From Cesiribacter sp. SM1 (GTDB taxonomy: Bacteria > Bacteroidota > Bacteroidia > Cytophagales > Cyclobacteriaceae), in NCBI RefSeq assembly GCF_020178975.1, contig NZ_JAHXBU010000089.1:186001-250000 (forward strand): a stretch of 64,000 bases of DNA, read 5' to 3'. The position numbers and the translations under genes are program-made. Below are positions 8,775 to 17,100 of this stretch, one piece after another; the stretch's first letter is position 1; each line of letters begins with the position of its first letter. Below the pieces are notes generated by a model, which worked only from the letters and a program-made list of their open reading frames with translations, did not search any database and had not been told where the DNA came from.

Positions 8775-8993
8775 CTAAATCCCATCCAGTAAACTATCGA
8801 TTTCATGAACGTGATGCTGCATTTCAGGAGAAAGCTCGCCAGCCGGCGAAGCTGCAGCTGCATTCTGCGGCAGGGTATCAGCAGGCACAGTTGTAGATTC
8901 AACTGCTCCGGATACAACAGGCTCTTTGCTCTTTTCGCCGCTACAGGCACTCATACCTGCCAGAAGCAATAAACTCATCAGTAGTGGTTTCAT
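8775..8993 (-). CDS. Small lipoprotein, function unknown
   Basis: The 72-residue protein begins with a hydrophobic signal ending in cysteine 17 (AGMSAC), typical of a lipoprotein. A low-complexity Ser/Ala/Pro/Val linker follows, then a short C-terminal segment (SPEMQHHVHEIDSLLDGI). No family was recognised. It lies directly upstream of the coiled-coil protein gene on the same strand with a 6-bp gap, so the two are probably one transcript. Confidence 0.65.
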   Translation of the reverse strand: MKPLLMSLLLLAGMSACSGEKSKEPVVSGAVESTTVPADTLPQNAAAASPAGELSPEMQHHVHEIDSLLDGI

Positions 8994-9183
8994 AACTATT
9001 TAACAAATTGTCTGCGAATGAAAGATTTGGTCGCTAAACGTGAGAGTCCAGGCTGCTAACAGACCTACCCGGCCTGCCATCAGAATTAATGTTATTATTT
9101 GAACTGCCTTTGCAGGTGCATAAACCTTTAGAAATTCTTCTAACAGTAGCTTATAAATGAAATGAGGGGAAAAATCCGGAAAC

Positions 9184-9207
9184 AAAAAAAGCCGGGGAGT
9201 GCCCGGC
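9184..9207 (-). terminator. Terminator of the 170-residue lipoprotein gene
   Basis: GCCGGG (9191-9196) and CCCGGC (9202-9207) pair around a 5-nt loop. On the minus strand the stem is followed by a run of seven T. It lies 27 bp past the stop codon at 9234. Confidence 0.8.
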
Positions 9208-9233
9208 CTTTTGACAAGATGTAATATAATCAA

Positions 9234-9740
9234 CTACAGTACACGTATGCCTGATATTTTATAAGGAGCCTCGGGCTCAAAGTATACATCGATGAGGTAC
9301 TCCTGATTAGTAAGGTTGCTCATTACGCCAATGCGGTAAGCATTGTCAAGATTTTCGATAGATTCTACTTCTGCACCCTGTATCTGCTTTTGCAGGTGCA
9401 GGAGCAGGGATTTATGATCATCCTGCGGTACCTGGTCGATAAAATCAGGATCGTAGTGCTCGTACACAAAGGGCAGTATCTGCTCTTCATCTTCGGCCGT
9501 TACTACTTCCAGCAGGGCCTGCGCCCTGTAACCCTGTGGGGTATCTGGCATCCGCACAAAGTGCCGATCCACCATCTGCTCGGTTACCATTACTGTATCC
9601 GAGGTGGTTGCAGCTTCATACTGCACAGGTTCCATTTCAAACTCATCTGTATCCTGACCCTGCTGGTCTTTCTCCTGCACACTGCAGGCTGCTAAACTTC
9701 CAATAATCAGACTGTATATTAGTAAACTATTAATTTTCAT
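9234..9740 (-). CDS. Lipoprotein of unknown function, about 168 residues
   Basis: The N-terminus (MKINSLLIYSLIIGSLAAC) is a textbook lipoprotein signal with lipobox LAAC. The mature part is acidic, beginning with a Gln/Asp/Glu-rich linker, and ends in a small alpha/beta region with no motif I can name. An ATG two codons upstream (9746) is an alternative start; I prefer the one giving the normal signal-peptide length. It is followed by its own terminator and preceded by about 250 bp containing another gene's terminator, so it is probably a single-gene transcript. Confidence 0.7.
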   Translation of the reverse strand: MKINSLLIYSLIIGSLAACSVQEKDQQGQDTDEFEMEPVQYEAATTSDTVMVTEQMVDRHFVRMPDTPQGYRAQALLEVVTAEDEEQILPFVYEHYDPDFIDQVPQDDHKSLLLHLQKQIQGAEVESIENLDNAYRIGVMSNLTNQEYLIDVYFEPEAPYKISGIRVL

Positions 9741-9941
9741 AAGCATAAAGGGACAATTGTCCTTTGTTCCGCTACATATACTGTATTACGCTTAAATAGG
9801 TTTCATATTTTCACCACATAACTCACTTGTTTATAAGCTTTTACCCCCCTGACATTCATTATAAGCTTAACAATCTGTATGCCCTGGCAGCCATTCTTTG
9901 TTTCCTGCTGATAAACAGGGGCCTGTAAGGCAGAAAAAGCG

Positions 9942-9970
9942 AAAAAGGAACCCAATATGAGTTCCTTTTT
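9942..9970 (-). terminator. Bidirectional-looking terminator after the BNR protein
   Basis: AAAAAGGAAC (9942-9951) and GTTCCTTTTT (9961-9970) form a perfect 10-bp stem with a 9-nt loop and A/T tails on both sides. It lies 28 bp past the stop codon at 9998. Confidence 0.8.
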
Positions 9971-9997
9971 CACCTTTAGCTGATAAACCACCGTCTT

Positions 9998-12811
9998 CTA
10001 CTTTACGGTGAGCTGAGTGCTTGCGTTCCTGTTACCCTGGCTAAGGCGAACGGTATACTCTCCCTTCGGGAGGTAGCCACCTTCTGCTGCCTTATTTTTG
10101 CGCCCGGTTTGGCCGTTGCGGTTCATCTTCAGGTTCCAGCCCCACTGGCTAAAGCCCCTCTCGCCCCTAATGGCAGTTGAGTACACCAGGCCGCCCTCTT
10201 TATTCAGCACCTCTACTTGTGCCTGGCCCTGCTGTGGAAGGTAGTAGAGCAGGCTTATTTTCGGTTCGTTTACAGGGGTGTAAGGATAGGTGCGCCCGCC
10301 CCATTTTTCAGAATGCCGTACGCTTGGTTCTCCCTCCAGCAACACCTGCTCCGGATTGCCTTTGGCCAGCTTTTGCAGGGGTTTTACATCCATTACATAG
10401 GCACTGCGGCCGTGGGTAGCCAGCACCAGCTCATTTTCCCGGGGGTGCACAATCATATCGTAAGTAGCTACGTTGGGCAGTTCGTTGATGGGGTTCCAGT
10501 TAGTACCACCATCGAGGCTGATGTAAGCGCCATGATCGGTGCCAGCATACAGGAGATGGGGCTGAACCGGATCTTCAATCACAATATTTACCGCCTCTTC
10601 GGGCAGGTTGCCTTTGATGGACTGCCAGGTTTTTCCGTAATCATCTGAGCGGTAGAGGTAAGCCCTGAAATCATCGAAGCGGTAGCCGGTAAGGGTGGCG
10701 TACACCCGTCCCTCCTGGTGGCGGGATGCCTGCAGGCTGCTGATCCAGAGGTTATCGGGAAGGTTGCTGTTGATTTTCTCCCAGCTGCCGCCTCCATTGC
10801 GCGAGAGCTGAATGTTGCCATCGTCGGTACCTACGTAAAGCAGGCCAAATCGCAGCGGGCTTTCGCTAATGCTCACAATCGTGCTGAAGGGCACATTGCC
10901 CTGCGGCAGGTTCTTGGTCAGGTCGGGGCTGATGGCCTCCCAGCTTTCGCCCTGGTTAAGGCTGCGGTACACCTTTTGTGCTCCTATGTAAATAATATCG
11001 GAGTTGTGGCTGCTCATGATGAGCGGTGCCCGCCAGTTAAAGCGCAGCCGGTCTTCTCCTATGTCTGCCCGTGGGGTAATGTAGGTTTGCTTACCGGCAT
11101 TGAGCTGCAGCCTGAAATAGTTACCAAACTGGTAGCCCGTGTACACTAGGTTGCTGTTGCGCGGGTCTACCTGCACAAACATACCATCGCCACCCATAAG
11201 GTGCTCCCAATCTTCTGTTTTATTGGGAATGCTCCTGCTGCTGCCCTTCAGCACACCATTATCCTGCAGACCGCCGTATACATTGTAAGGCGTTTCCATA
11301 TCTACCGCCACGGTATAAAACTGCCCGGTAGACATATTATTCACATGCCGCCAGTTGGTGCCGCCGTCGTAGCTGATGTAGAGTCCGCCATCGTTACCCA
11401 GCATGAGGTGTTCCGAATCCTGGGGATTGATCCAAAGCGCCTGGTGGTCTACGTGTACATCGCCGGTGGTATCTACGCGGTACCAGCTGCGGCCGCCATC
11501 GTTGCTGCTTAGCAAGGGCACGCCCAGGATGTACAGCTTATCGGCATTATCGGGGGCGGTGCGTATTTCACCAAAGTAGTAGCCATAGGTGTAGTAGACT
11601 CCTTCCAGCGGATACTGGTTTTGCTTGTTCCAGTGCTGGCCACCATCGTTGGAGCGGTACACCTCGGCGCCACTCACGCTGGTGTTAAAGAGCGCTTCGT
11701 TGGCATTACCCAGGTACTCGGCCAGGGCCCTGGGCTGATACCTGTTTTCGCGTACCTCCTGCTTTACACGCTGGGCGGTGTATTTTTCCGGAAACCTGTT
11801 TTCTTTCAGGAATTTCTGCAGCTGGTCATCCGGCAACTGCAGAAACTGGTCGCGGCTCATGCTGATAAAAGAGGCAGGCGTGAGCACTCCCTTTTCAGGC
11901 TTAATTTCCTGGCGCGTTTCTTCCAGGTTATCGAGCAGGGCATACACAACCCCGGGGTTCTGTGCTGCCACACTTAGTCCTATACGGCCTACACCAGCAC
12001 CCTGCGGAAGGCCATTCTGCAGGCGCTGCCAGGTGGCACCACCATCGGTACTTTTGTAAATGGCACTGCCTGGGCCGCTTCCTTTAAAATTCCAGCTCTG
12101 GCGGGTACGCTCCCAGGCGGCAGCATATAGCACCTGTGGGTTATTTGCATCAATCTCCAAATCGATGATGCCGGTACTGTCATTTATGTAGAGCGTTTTG
12201 GTCCAGCTACTGCCACCGTCAGTACTTTTGTAGACACCCCGTTCGGCATTGTTGGTGTAAAGGGCCCCTATGGCAGCTACCCATACTACCTGTGGCTGCG
12301 TGGGGTGCACCAGTATACGGCTGATGTGCTGTGTACCTTCCAGCCCCAGGTGCTGCCAGCTTTTACCGGCATCGGTACTTTTGTATACACCTGCGCCAGC
12401 ATAACTACTGCGGCTGCTGTTTTTTTCACCGGTGCCCACATACAGAATATTATCATCTGAGGGCGCCAGGGCCATATCGCCTATTCCAAGGGCGCCTAAA
12501 TTATCAAACACAGGCTCAAAGGTGATGCCTGCATTCCGGGTTTTAAACACGCCCCCCGAGGCATAGGCTACATAAAATAATTTTGGATTGCGACTAACGG
12601 CAAGATCGGTGATGCGGGCTCCCTGCACCACAGGACCAATGCTGCGCAGCGGGTATTCCTTTAGCATAGAAGCCTCCTGCAGGCTCTTTTTTTGTTGCCA
12701 TGCCTGGTGAAGGTCTTGAGTAGTACTTGGCCTGGAGGGTTGCAGTGGCTGCTGCGCCTGCAAGCTTAGAACAGAAGTACAAGAAAAAATCAGCAGTAAA
12801 ATCTTCTTCAT
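9998..12811 (-). CDS. Large secreted BNR/sortilin-like beta-propeller protein
   Basis: This 937-residue protein starts with a signal peptide (MKKILLLIFSC... ending LQAQ). It contains many copies of the Asp-box pattern (S/T-x-D-G-G-x-x-W), for example STDGGSSWTK, STDGGATWQR, SNDGGQHWNK and LNQGESWEAI. This predicts two multi-bladed propellers of the VPS10/sortilin type across most of its length. Bacteroidota carry many such secreted proteins, annotated as glycosyl-hydrolase-like or sortilin domain proteins. Asp boxes are structural, so no enzymatic role can be assigned. The C-terminal about 100 residues form an FlgD-like beta domain (YLPKGEYTVRLSQGN). An ATG three codons upstream (12820) is possible. 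Confidence 0.8.
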   Translation of the reverse strand: MKKILLLIFSCTSVLSLQAQQPLQPSRPSTTQDLHQAWQQKKSLQEASMLKEYPLRSIGPVVQGARITDLAVSRNPKLFYVAYASGGVFKTRNAGITFEPVFDNLGALGIGDMALAPSDDNILYVGTGEKNSSRSSYAGAGVYKSTDAGKSWQHLGLEGTQHISRILVHPTQPQVVWVAAIGALYTNNAERGVYKSTDGGSSWTKTLYINDSTGIIDLEIDANNPQVLYAAAWERTRQSWNFKGSGPGSAIYKSTDGGATWQRLQNGLPQGAGVGRIGLSVAAQNPGVVYALLDNLEETRQEIKPEKGVLTPASFISMSRDQFLQLPDDQLQKFLKENRFPEKYTAQRVKQEVRENRYQPRALAEYLGNANEALFNTSVSGAEVYRSNDGGQHWNKQNQYPLEGVYYTYGYYFGEIRTAPDNADKLYILGVPLLSSNDGGRSWYRVDTTGDVHVDHQALWINPQDSEHLMLGNDGGLYISYDGGTNWRHVNNMSTGQFYTVAVDMETPYNVYGGLQDNGVLKGSSRSIPNKTEDWEHLMGGDGMFVQVDPRNSNLVYTGYQFGNYFRLQLNAGKQTYITPRADIGEDRLRFNWRAPLIMSSHNSDIIYIGAQKVYRSLNQGESWEAISPDLTKNLPQGNVPFSTIVSISESPLRFGLLYVGTDDGNIQLSRNGGGSWEKINSNLPDNLWISSLQASRHQEGRVYATLTGYRFDDFRAYLYRSDDYGKTWQSIKGNLPEEAVNIVIEDPVQPHLLYAGTDHGAYISLDGGTNWNPINELPNVATYDMIVHPRENELVLATHGRSAYVMDVKPLQKLAKGNPEQVLLEGEPSVRHSEKWGGRTYPYTPVNEPKISLLYYLPQQGQAQVEVLNKEGGLVYSTAIRGERGFSQWGWNLKMNRNGQTGRKNKAAEGGYLPKGEYTVRLSQGNRNASTQLTVK

Positions 12812-12820
12812 ATAGATCAA

Positions 12821-13263
12821 TAGTTCTTCTCTAAAGTAAAGGCTTTTCCTAAAATTACCCGCCTTTCAGCTGAATTTACACTACAATCTGGTGCCGTGTC
12901 TACTTAGAAAGATGAGTAAGTTCTAAAAAAATTTTACAGGAACAAAGGCCTGTTTTTTTCTTCAAGTACTACTTTAAGCTACCATCTTAAAGTACTGATA
13001 AGTTGAACTGAAGGCAGTGGACACAAACCCTATTTTCTATGTAAAATACAAAACAAGCCCCTACTCATTCAATTTAAAAGCCTTTTTACTGGGGTTACCT
13101 TACTAATACGCCAAAGTATTAATGATGAAACATTAAAAATAAATCACCTGCACACATAAACATATTGCAAATATTTCGCATAATATTGCATGTAATATTT
13201 CACAAGCACAAAACCCTTTTAGGGTGCAGACCGTAAAAGACTAATCAACCAAAACTCCCTATT
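12821..13263. other. Intergenic stretch, no clear gene
   Basis: This AT-rich region between divergent units must hold promoters for the BNR gene (minus) and the small membrane peptide (plus), but no full consensus promoter is convincing. A weak plus-strand hairpin, ACAGG/CCTGT at 12936-12953, is followed by seven T and resembles a terminator without an obvious upstream gene. Confidence 0.4.
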
Positions 13264-13410
13264 ATGATTGTAGCACAACTTATGCTTCTGGCTCTTATTC
13301 TGGGCATTGCCTTTTATGCAGGCCGTTACCTGTTCTGGGTGCTTTTTATGAAAGACGCTCCTTCACTGGAAGAGCATGACGGACGGTTTGGCTACAGCAA
13401 CAGGCTATAA
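13264..13410 (+). CDS. Small single-span membrane protein, 48 residues
   Basis: An ATG at 13264 opens a 48-codon frame ending TAA. The peptide has one strong hydrophobic helix (about residues 3-29, MIVAQLMLLALILGIAFYAG onward) and a short polar, charged C-terminal tail (SLEEHDGRFGYSNRL). This organisation is common in real small membrane proteins. It stands alone in 800 bp of otherwise non-coding DNA. No family is recognised; size and shape recall small subunits or assembly factors of membrane complexes, but nothing ties it to one. Confidence 0.5.
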   Translation: MIVAQLMLLALILGIAFYAGRYLFWVLFMKDAPSLEEHDGRFGYSNRL

Positions 13411-13502
13411 TTTTATTTTTTTAGCTGTCGGGGGGCTTAGTAAATGAAAAGCCTGTCTGCTCAGCTGCTGATTCCTCTGTTTATCAGGCGCGGCAAAGCA
13501 TC

Positions 13503-13574
13503 ATAAAAAAAGAAAACGCTGATCAGGCACAGTCCGGGGCTACCTTAGCCGGTGACTATGCATTGAACAGCGTT
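13503..13574 (-). terminator. Structured terminator region of the 13629-14297 gene
   Basis: AACGCTG (13515-13521) pairs with CAGCGTT (13568-13574). On the minus strand the stem is followed by TTCTTTTTTT. The 46-nt loop holds a second hairpin, GGCTA (13538-13542) with TAGCC (13546-13550), framed by AGTC/GACT. On the plus strand a run of T occurs at 13591-13599, so it may act in both directions. Confidence 0.55.
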
Positions 13575-13628
13575 GTGCAAAAGCCTGATATTTTTTTTTG
13601 TTGCTTTCGCTTTTAATCCGCAGCCAGT

Positions 13629-14297
13629 TTACTGATCATCAAAATCTTTAACGCGGGCAGGAAATCCATCCAGCTTTTCCATGCCTTGCTGCGTAAAGCG
13701 ACCTTCGCGCCAGTCGCGAATAAAGTTTCTCCAGCGGTCGGGATTGATAAAATCATTCCGGGCACTCCTTTCGGGCATTACATATAATTGCTGAAAGCGC
13801 ATATAGTCATCTATGTACTGCTGCATGTTGGTAGGGTCGTTGGTAACCTGCTCCAGGTTCTGATCCAGTTCATTAGTACGGTTCACCAGGTTAGGCTGAT
13901 CCATCCGCAAAATAGTCTCATCAAACTGCTGCTGTGTAGGAAAAGGCCTTACGCTGGCATTCTGCCCCAGGGGATCTCTTTGCAAAAGCTGCACCAGGGC
14001 GTACTGCGATTCCTTCAAGTCAACAGGTACGAGGTACTTCATGGGCTGGTAACTCATGTGCTGGATCAGGAGCGTATCTCCTGGGCGTACTCTAATGTTG
14101 AAGAAGCCATCCTCATCGGCCCTTAAGGCATTCAGGCTGCTTATATTTTTAACAGTAGCGCCACTTAGTGGCGTAAGGCTGTCGGCATCCAGCACGGCAC
14201 CGCTAATGTATAATCCAGATTGCTGCGCCAGCCCCGGCAGTGCCAGTGCGAGCGTCAGCACTATAAAAAAAGCTGTTTTTCGATATATGGTATTCAT
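13629..14297 (-). CDS. Exported carboxypeptidase-regulatory-like domain protein
   Basis: The 222-residue protein has a signal peptide (residues 1-24, ending GLAQ). A CarboxypepD_reg-like beta-sandwich follows (GAVLDADSLTPLSGATVKN, then DGFFNIRV and a DTLLIQHMSYQP strand), ending near residue 100. The remaining roughly 120 residues are Gln/Asn/Arg-rich and helical, with no motif I recognise. In Bacteroidota this domain often fronts TonB receptors, but here no barrel follows. It is probably periplasmic or outer-membrane associated. Unusually, the start codon lies in the loop of a 22-bp imperfect inverted repeat (see that entry). Confidence 0.7.
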   Translation of the reverse strand: MNTIYRKTAFFIVLTLALALPGLAQQSGLYISGAVLDADSLTPLSGATVKNISSLNALRADEDGFFNIRVRPGDTLLIQHMSYQPMKYLVPVDLKESQYALVQLLQRDPLGQNASVRPFPTQQQFDETILRMDQPNLVNRTNELDQNLEQVTNDPTNMQQYIDDYMRFQQLYVMPERSARNDFINPDRWRNFIRDWREGRFTQQGMEKLDGFPARVKDFDDQ

Positions 14298-14343
14298 TTT
14301 TTATTCTAAAAGGTATACCTATATATTCGGAAAACAGCTTTTT
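14267..14343 (-). promoter_or_regulatory. Inverted repeat enclosing a start codon, attenuator-like
   Basis: The arms at 14267-14288 and 14321-14343 are complementary except for one mismatch and one bulge (core AAAAAGCTGTTTT / AAAACAGCTTTTT). On the minus-strand transcript the 3' arm covers codons 4-11 of the downstream gene and ends in seven U. The start codon at 14295-14297 sits in the loop, with a perfect palindrome AGGTATACCT (14311-14320). The structure could terminate transcription or hide the start. Confidence 0.5.
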
Positions 14344-14449
14344 ATGTTGCCAAACGCTTGGCATATCCCGCGGCACTGGCCTTTAGCTAGCTCTGTAAAC
14401 AGGCTTTACCATAATGGTATTTGCTGCAGTACACTTAGCAGGCGTGGAT

Positions 14450-14491
14450 CACTAGCCGTGCGCCACTAGCCGTGCGCCACTAGCTGTGTGC
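14450..14491. repeat. Three tandem 14-bp repeats at the end of the M42 gene
   Basis: CACTAGCCGTGCGC occurs at 14450-14463 and 14464-14477, and a diverged copy (CACTAGCTGTGTGC) at 14478-14491. The third copy contains the TAG stop and last codons of the peptidase gene, so the gene's 3' tip has been duplicated twice downstream. Confidence 0.8.
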
Positions 14492-15535
14492 CCAGTTATA
14501 TTTATCGAAAGTGCTAAGGGCAGAGTGCAGCAGGTCTATGCAGGCGGCAATATCTTCTTTATGCGCCATTTCTATTACCTGGTGCAGGTGGCGGGTAGGT
14601 ACTGAAATAGCACCGGCAATGGAGCCACGCTTACCCATACGCTGTAAACCGGCTGTATCTGTACCACCGGCGGTCAGAATCTCAGGCTGCCACTTGATGT
14701 TGCTCTTTTCGGCTGTGGTTTGCAGAAAATCTACCATACGCGGATCGCAAATGGCAGATCCATCCATAATTTTGATGGCAGCACCTTTACCCAGTTCTGT
14801 AATTTTTTCGTGTGCAGGGGCACCGGGCACATCAAAGGCAATGGTGGTATCCAGGCCCAACCCAAAATCGGGGTCGATCTGGTGCGCGGCCACGTTAGCA
14901 CCTCTTAGTCCTACCTCTTCCTGTACAGTAAAGGCAGCGTACACATCGTAAGGTGGATTTTTAAGCCTGCGAAGGGCTTCTATCAGGATAAAAACCGATA
15001 CCCTGTTATCTATTGACTTACTGTTTACGCAATCACCAACCTCTACCATTTCACGCTCACGCGTAATAGGATCGCCCACGCGCACCCATTTTACCACCTC
15101 ATCTTTAGGCAGGCCAAGGTCTATGAAGTATTCGGTTGTTTTGGGCAGCTTCTGGCGCTCTTCGGGAGATAGTACGTGAATAGGCTTGGTGCCCATTACG
15201 CCCAGCATATCTTTTTTACCATGAATGATAACGCGCTGTGCCGTTAAGGTTTTAGGATCGAAGCCCCCAAGGGTATGAAAACGCACAAAGCCGTTATCAT
15301 CTATGTGGGTTACCACAAAGCCAATTTCATCTATGTGGGCGGCTACCATTACCTTTTTGCCCTCGGGATTATTCACTCCCTTTTTCAGGGCAAGTATGTT
15401 GCCCATATTATCAACCTGCACTTCGTCGGCCAGTCCTTCTATTTCCTGCAGCACCAGTCTGCGGATTCGGCTCTCATAGCCCGGAGCACCGGGTTCTTTG
15501 CAAATTCTTGCCAGTAGTTCTGTATTAATGCTCAT
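14480..15535 (-). CDS. M42-family aminopeptidase (glutamyl aminopeptidase/endoglucanase M type)
   Basis: The 351-residue enzyme shows the M42 di-metal site: H67 in AAHIDEIG, an Asp in the NSKSIDNRV block, the paired glutamates in QEEVGLRGA, an Asp in IAFDVPG, and the C-terminal His in TRHLHQV. The GGTDTAGLQ block is also typical. These cytosolic enzymes form dodecameric tetrahedral shells that trim peptides from the N-terminus; specificity varies between members. The length is normal. It lies 72 bp downstream of a small lipoprotein gene that has a terminator, so it is probably its own unit. The stop codon lies within a tandem 14-bp repeat. Confidence 0.88.
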   Translation of the reverse strand: MSINTELLARICKEPGAPGYESRIRRLVLQEIEGLADEVQVDNMGNILALKKGVNNPEGKKVMVAAHIDEIGFVVTHIDDNGFVRFHTLGGFDPKTLTAQRVIIHGKKDMLGVMGTKPIHVLSPEERQKLPKTTEYFIDLGLPKDEVVKWVRVGDPITREREMVEVGDCVNSKSIDNRVSVFILIEALRRLKNPPYDVYAAFTVQEEVGLRGANVAAHQIDPDFGLGLDTTIAFDVPGAPAHEKITELGKGAAIKIMDGSAICDPRMVDFLQTTAEKSNIKWQPEILTAGGTDTAGLQRMGKRGSIAGAISVPTRHLHQVIEMAHKEDIAACIDLLHSALSTFDKYNWAHS

Positions 15536-15555
15536 AAATCCTCTATCTAAATATC

Positions 15556-15590
15556 TGAAATAAAAGAACCGGACCTTCTGCAGGATCCGG
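15556..15590 (-). terminator. Terminator after the 96-residue lipoprotein
   Basis: On the minus strand, CCGGATCC and GGTCCGG pair with one bulge (15569-15590), followed by the T-rich tail TTCTTTTATTT. It lies 17 bp past the stop codon at 15608. Confidence 0.7.
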
Positions 15591-15607
15591 CCTTTAAAAT
15601 AACATCT

Positions 15608-15898
15608 TTATTGTTTTAAGATCGCATTCTTATGTACGACTCCCTGTACATAATCGCCCTGGTCATCAAAATAAGTAAATACAATATAGGCTTGTTTGTT
15701 CCAGTCGGCAACGGTTTTATCTTCCAGTTCATTGCGGTAACCTGCAACAAGGTAAGCTTTGTCGGGATCGGCTCCTACAAAGGTAATACGCTGCCCCAGC
15801 TCCAGGTGTGGTTCGGGAGGGCTGTCGTTCTGTGAGGAATTGCAGCTTAGCACTACAGCCATCAGGCAGCTTATGGAGAGTAGCCTTAGTATTTTCAT
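15608..15898 (-). CDS. Small lipoprotein, 96 residues, function unknown
   Basis: The signal MKILRLLSISCLMAVVLSC ends in a good lipobox (VLSC). The mature part is about 75 residues with a probable small beta-fold (QRITFVGADPDKAYLVAGYR, then AYIVFTYFDDQGDYVQGVV). No family is recognised. It has its own terminator. The upstream neighbour on the same strand is the COG0523 GTPase, ending about 125 bp before it, so a common transcript is possible but not evident. Confidence 0.7.
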   Translation of the reverse strand: MKILRLLSISCLMAVVLSCNSSQNDSPPEPHLELGQRITFVGADPDKAYLVAGYRNELEDKTVADWNKQAYIVFTYFDDQGDYVQGVVHKNAILKQ

Positions 15899-16023
15899 CC
15901 TGTAAAACTTTTTTCAAATATAAAGCGATCCTGTATTTTATCCCCCTGTTTTGGCGCAGACGTAATTTATTTCTGCAATCCTCTCAAAAAGAAAGAGTAC
16001 TACTGCTCCTTTTCATTCTTTGC

Positions 16024-16998
16024 TTAAGCAAAACATCTTTTCAGGTGCTTCAGCAAAATCTCTTTTTTCAGCTCTCTGCCAATAAACACCAGTCTGCTCT
16101 CCCGTGCCGGCGCCTCTGCTCCTGCAGGCCATGGGCTACCCTCACTCATCACAAACTTATTCTTCACACTCTGAAAAACTACTTTTTCGGCTTTGCCACT
16201 GAAATTAAGTATGCCTTTGATGCGGTAAATTCTGCTGTTCTGGAAGGTCATGAGTTGGTTTGCCCACTGGTAGAACTTTCCATAATCGAGGCTCTCGGTA
16301 AAGCAAATGCTGTAAGACGAGATTCCTTCGTGCAGGTGCTGGTGGTGATGGGCTACCTCCAGCTGTCGCTTTTCCAGCGAGTCCGGACTAAAGGCATGCA
16401 GGCTTGTAAGATTCTGATGGGCTACCCTGGCATACTGTGCCTGCAGTGGCTGGGCAAAAGGATTGATCTGCCGGATCTTGCTCTCCAGCTCCTGTAAATC
16501 TGCTGCCGTTACGCTGCTGGTTTTATTGAAAAGGATCAGGTCGGCCGCACTGATTTGCCGGGCAACAACCTCCTCCTGCCTGAGCTGTTCTGCCACCAGC
16601 TCGCTATCGAGGAGGCATATGATGGCATCGAGCCGGTATTTCTGCCGGATGACCGGGTGCGACAGAAAAGGCTCGGCTATGGAGAGTGGCTCGGCCACGC
16701 CCGTTGTTTCTATAATCAGGTGATCGAACTGTTTGTCACCCCTGTTCAGGTTCAGCAGGTAGGTAGTTAACTCACCGCTAACCGTGCAGCAGATACAACC
16801 TCCCCTGATTTCAAATACACCCCCGTCGTTGCCGATCAGCAGCTCTTTATCAATGCCCACTTCACCAAATTCATTTTCAATAACAGCGAACTTTTTTTCG
16901 GGCATTTTTGCTGTTAACTCATTGATAAAGGTGGTTTTACCGGAACCCAGGAATCCGGTAACAATCGTAACGGGTATGGCAGATATTGGTAGCGACAT
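16024..16998 (-). CDS. COG0523/G3E GTPase, putative metallochaperone (CobW/ZNG1 family)
   Basis: The 324-residue protein has Walker A (GFLGSGKTT, from residue 15), the ENEFGEVGID switch, the family's metal-binding CxCC motif (GGCICC, cysteines 68, 70, 71), the ETTGVAEP Walker B region and the NKTS base-recognition motif. A CobW C-terminal domain follows, with a His-rich loop around VAHHHQHLHEG. Family members bind zinc or other metals and couple GTP hydrolysis to metal transfer to client enzymes. Without a zinc-regulator box or cobalamin genes nearby, the client cannot be named. It is cytoplasmic and apparently transcribed alone. Confidence 0.85.
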   Translation of the reverse strand: MSLPISAIPVTIVTGFLGSGKTTFINELTAKMPEKKFAVIENEFGEVGIDKELLIGNDGGVFEIRGGCICCTVSGELTTYLLNLNRGDKQFDHLIIETTGVAEPLSIAEPFLSHPVIRQKYRLDAIICLLDSELVAEQLRQEEVVARQISAADLILFNKTSSVTAADLQELESKIRQINPFAQPLQAQYARVAHQNLTSLHAFSPDSLEKRQLEVAHHHQHLHEGISSYSICFTESLDYGKFYQWANQLMTFQNSRIYRIKGILNFSGKAEKVVFQSVKNKFVMSEGSPWPAGAEAPARESRLVFIGRELKKEILLKHLKRCFA

Positions 16999-17100
16999 GA
17001 AACTATAAATCTTGCAGCAGCGTTGCGGCTTTATCGAATATACGATGACTAACTAAAAAAATATTGAAAACTTTACCGGCTAACTTTAAGAATTAGGCAT

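Noticed and set aside
9000-9233. Open frame of 77 codons on the minus strand
   Set aside because: It runs through the terminator at 9184-9207 and begins at another gene's stop. The composition is not protein-like.
12936-12960. Plus-strand terminator-like hairpin before the small membrane peptide
   Set aside because: The stem is only 5 bp and no plus-strand gene precedes it. It may be chance in AT-rich DNA.
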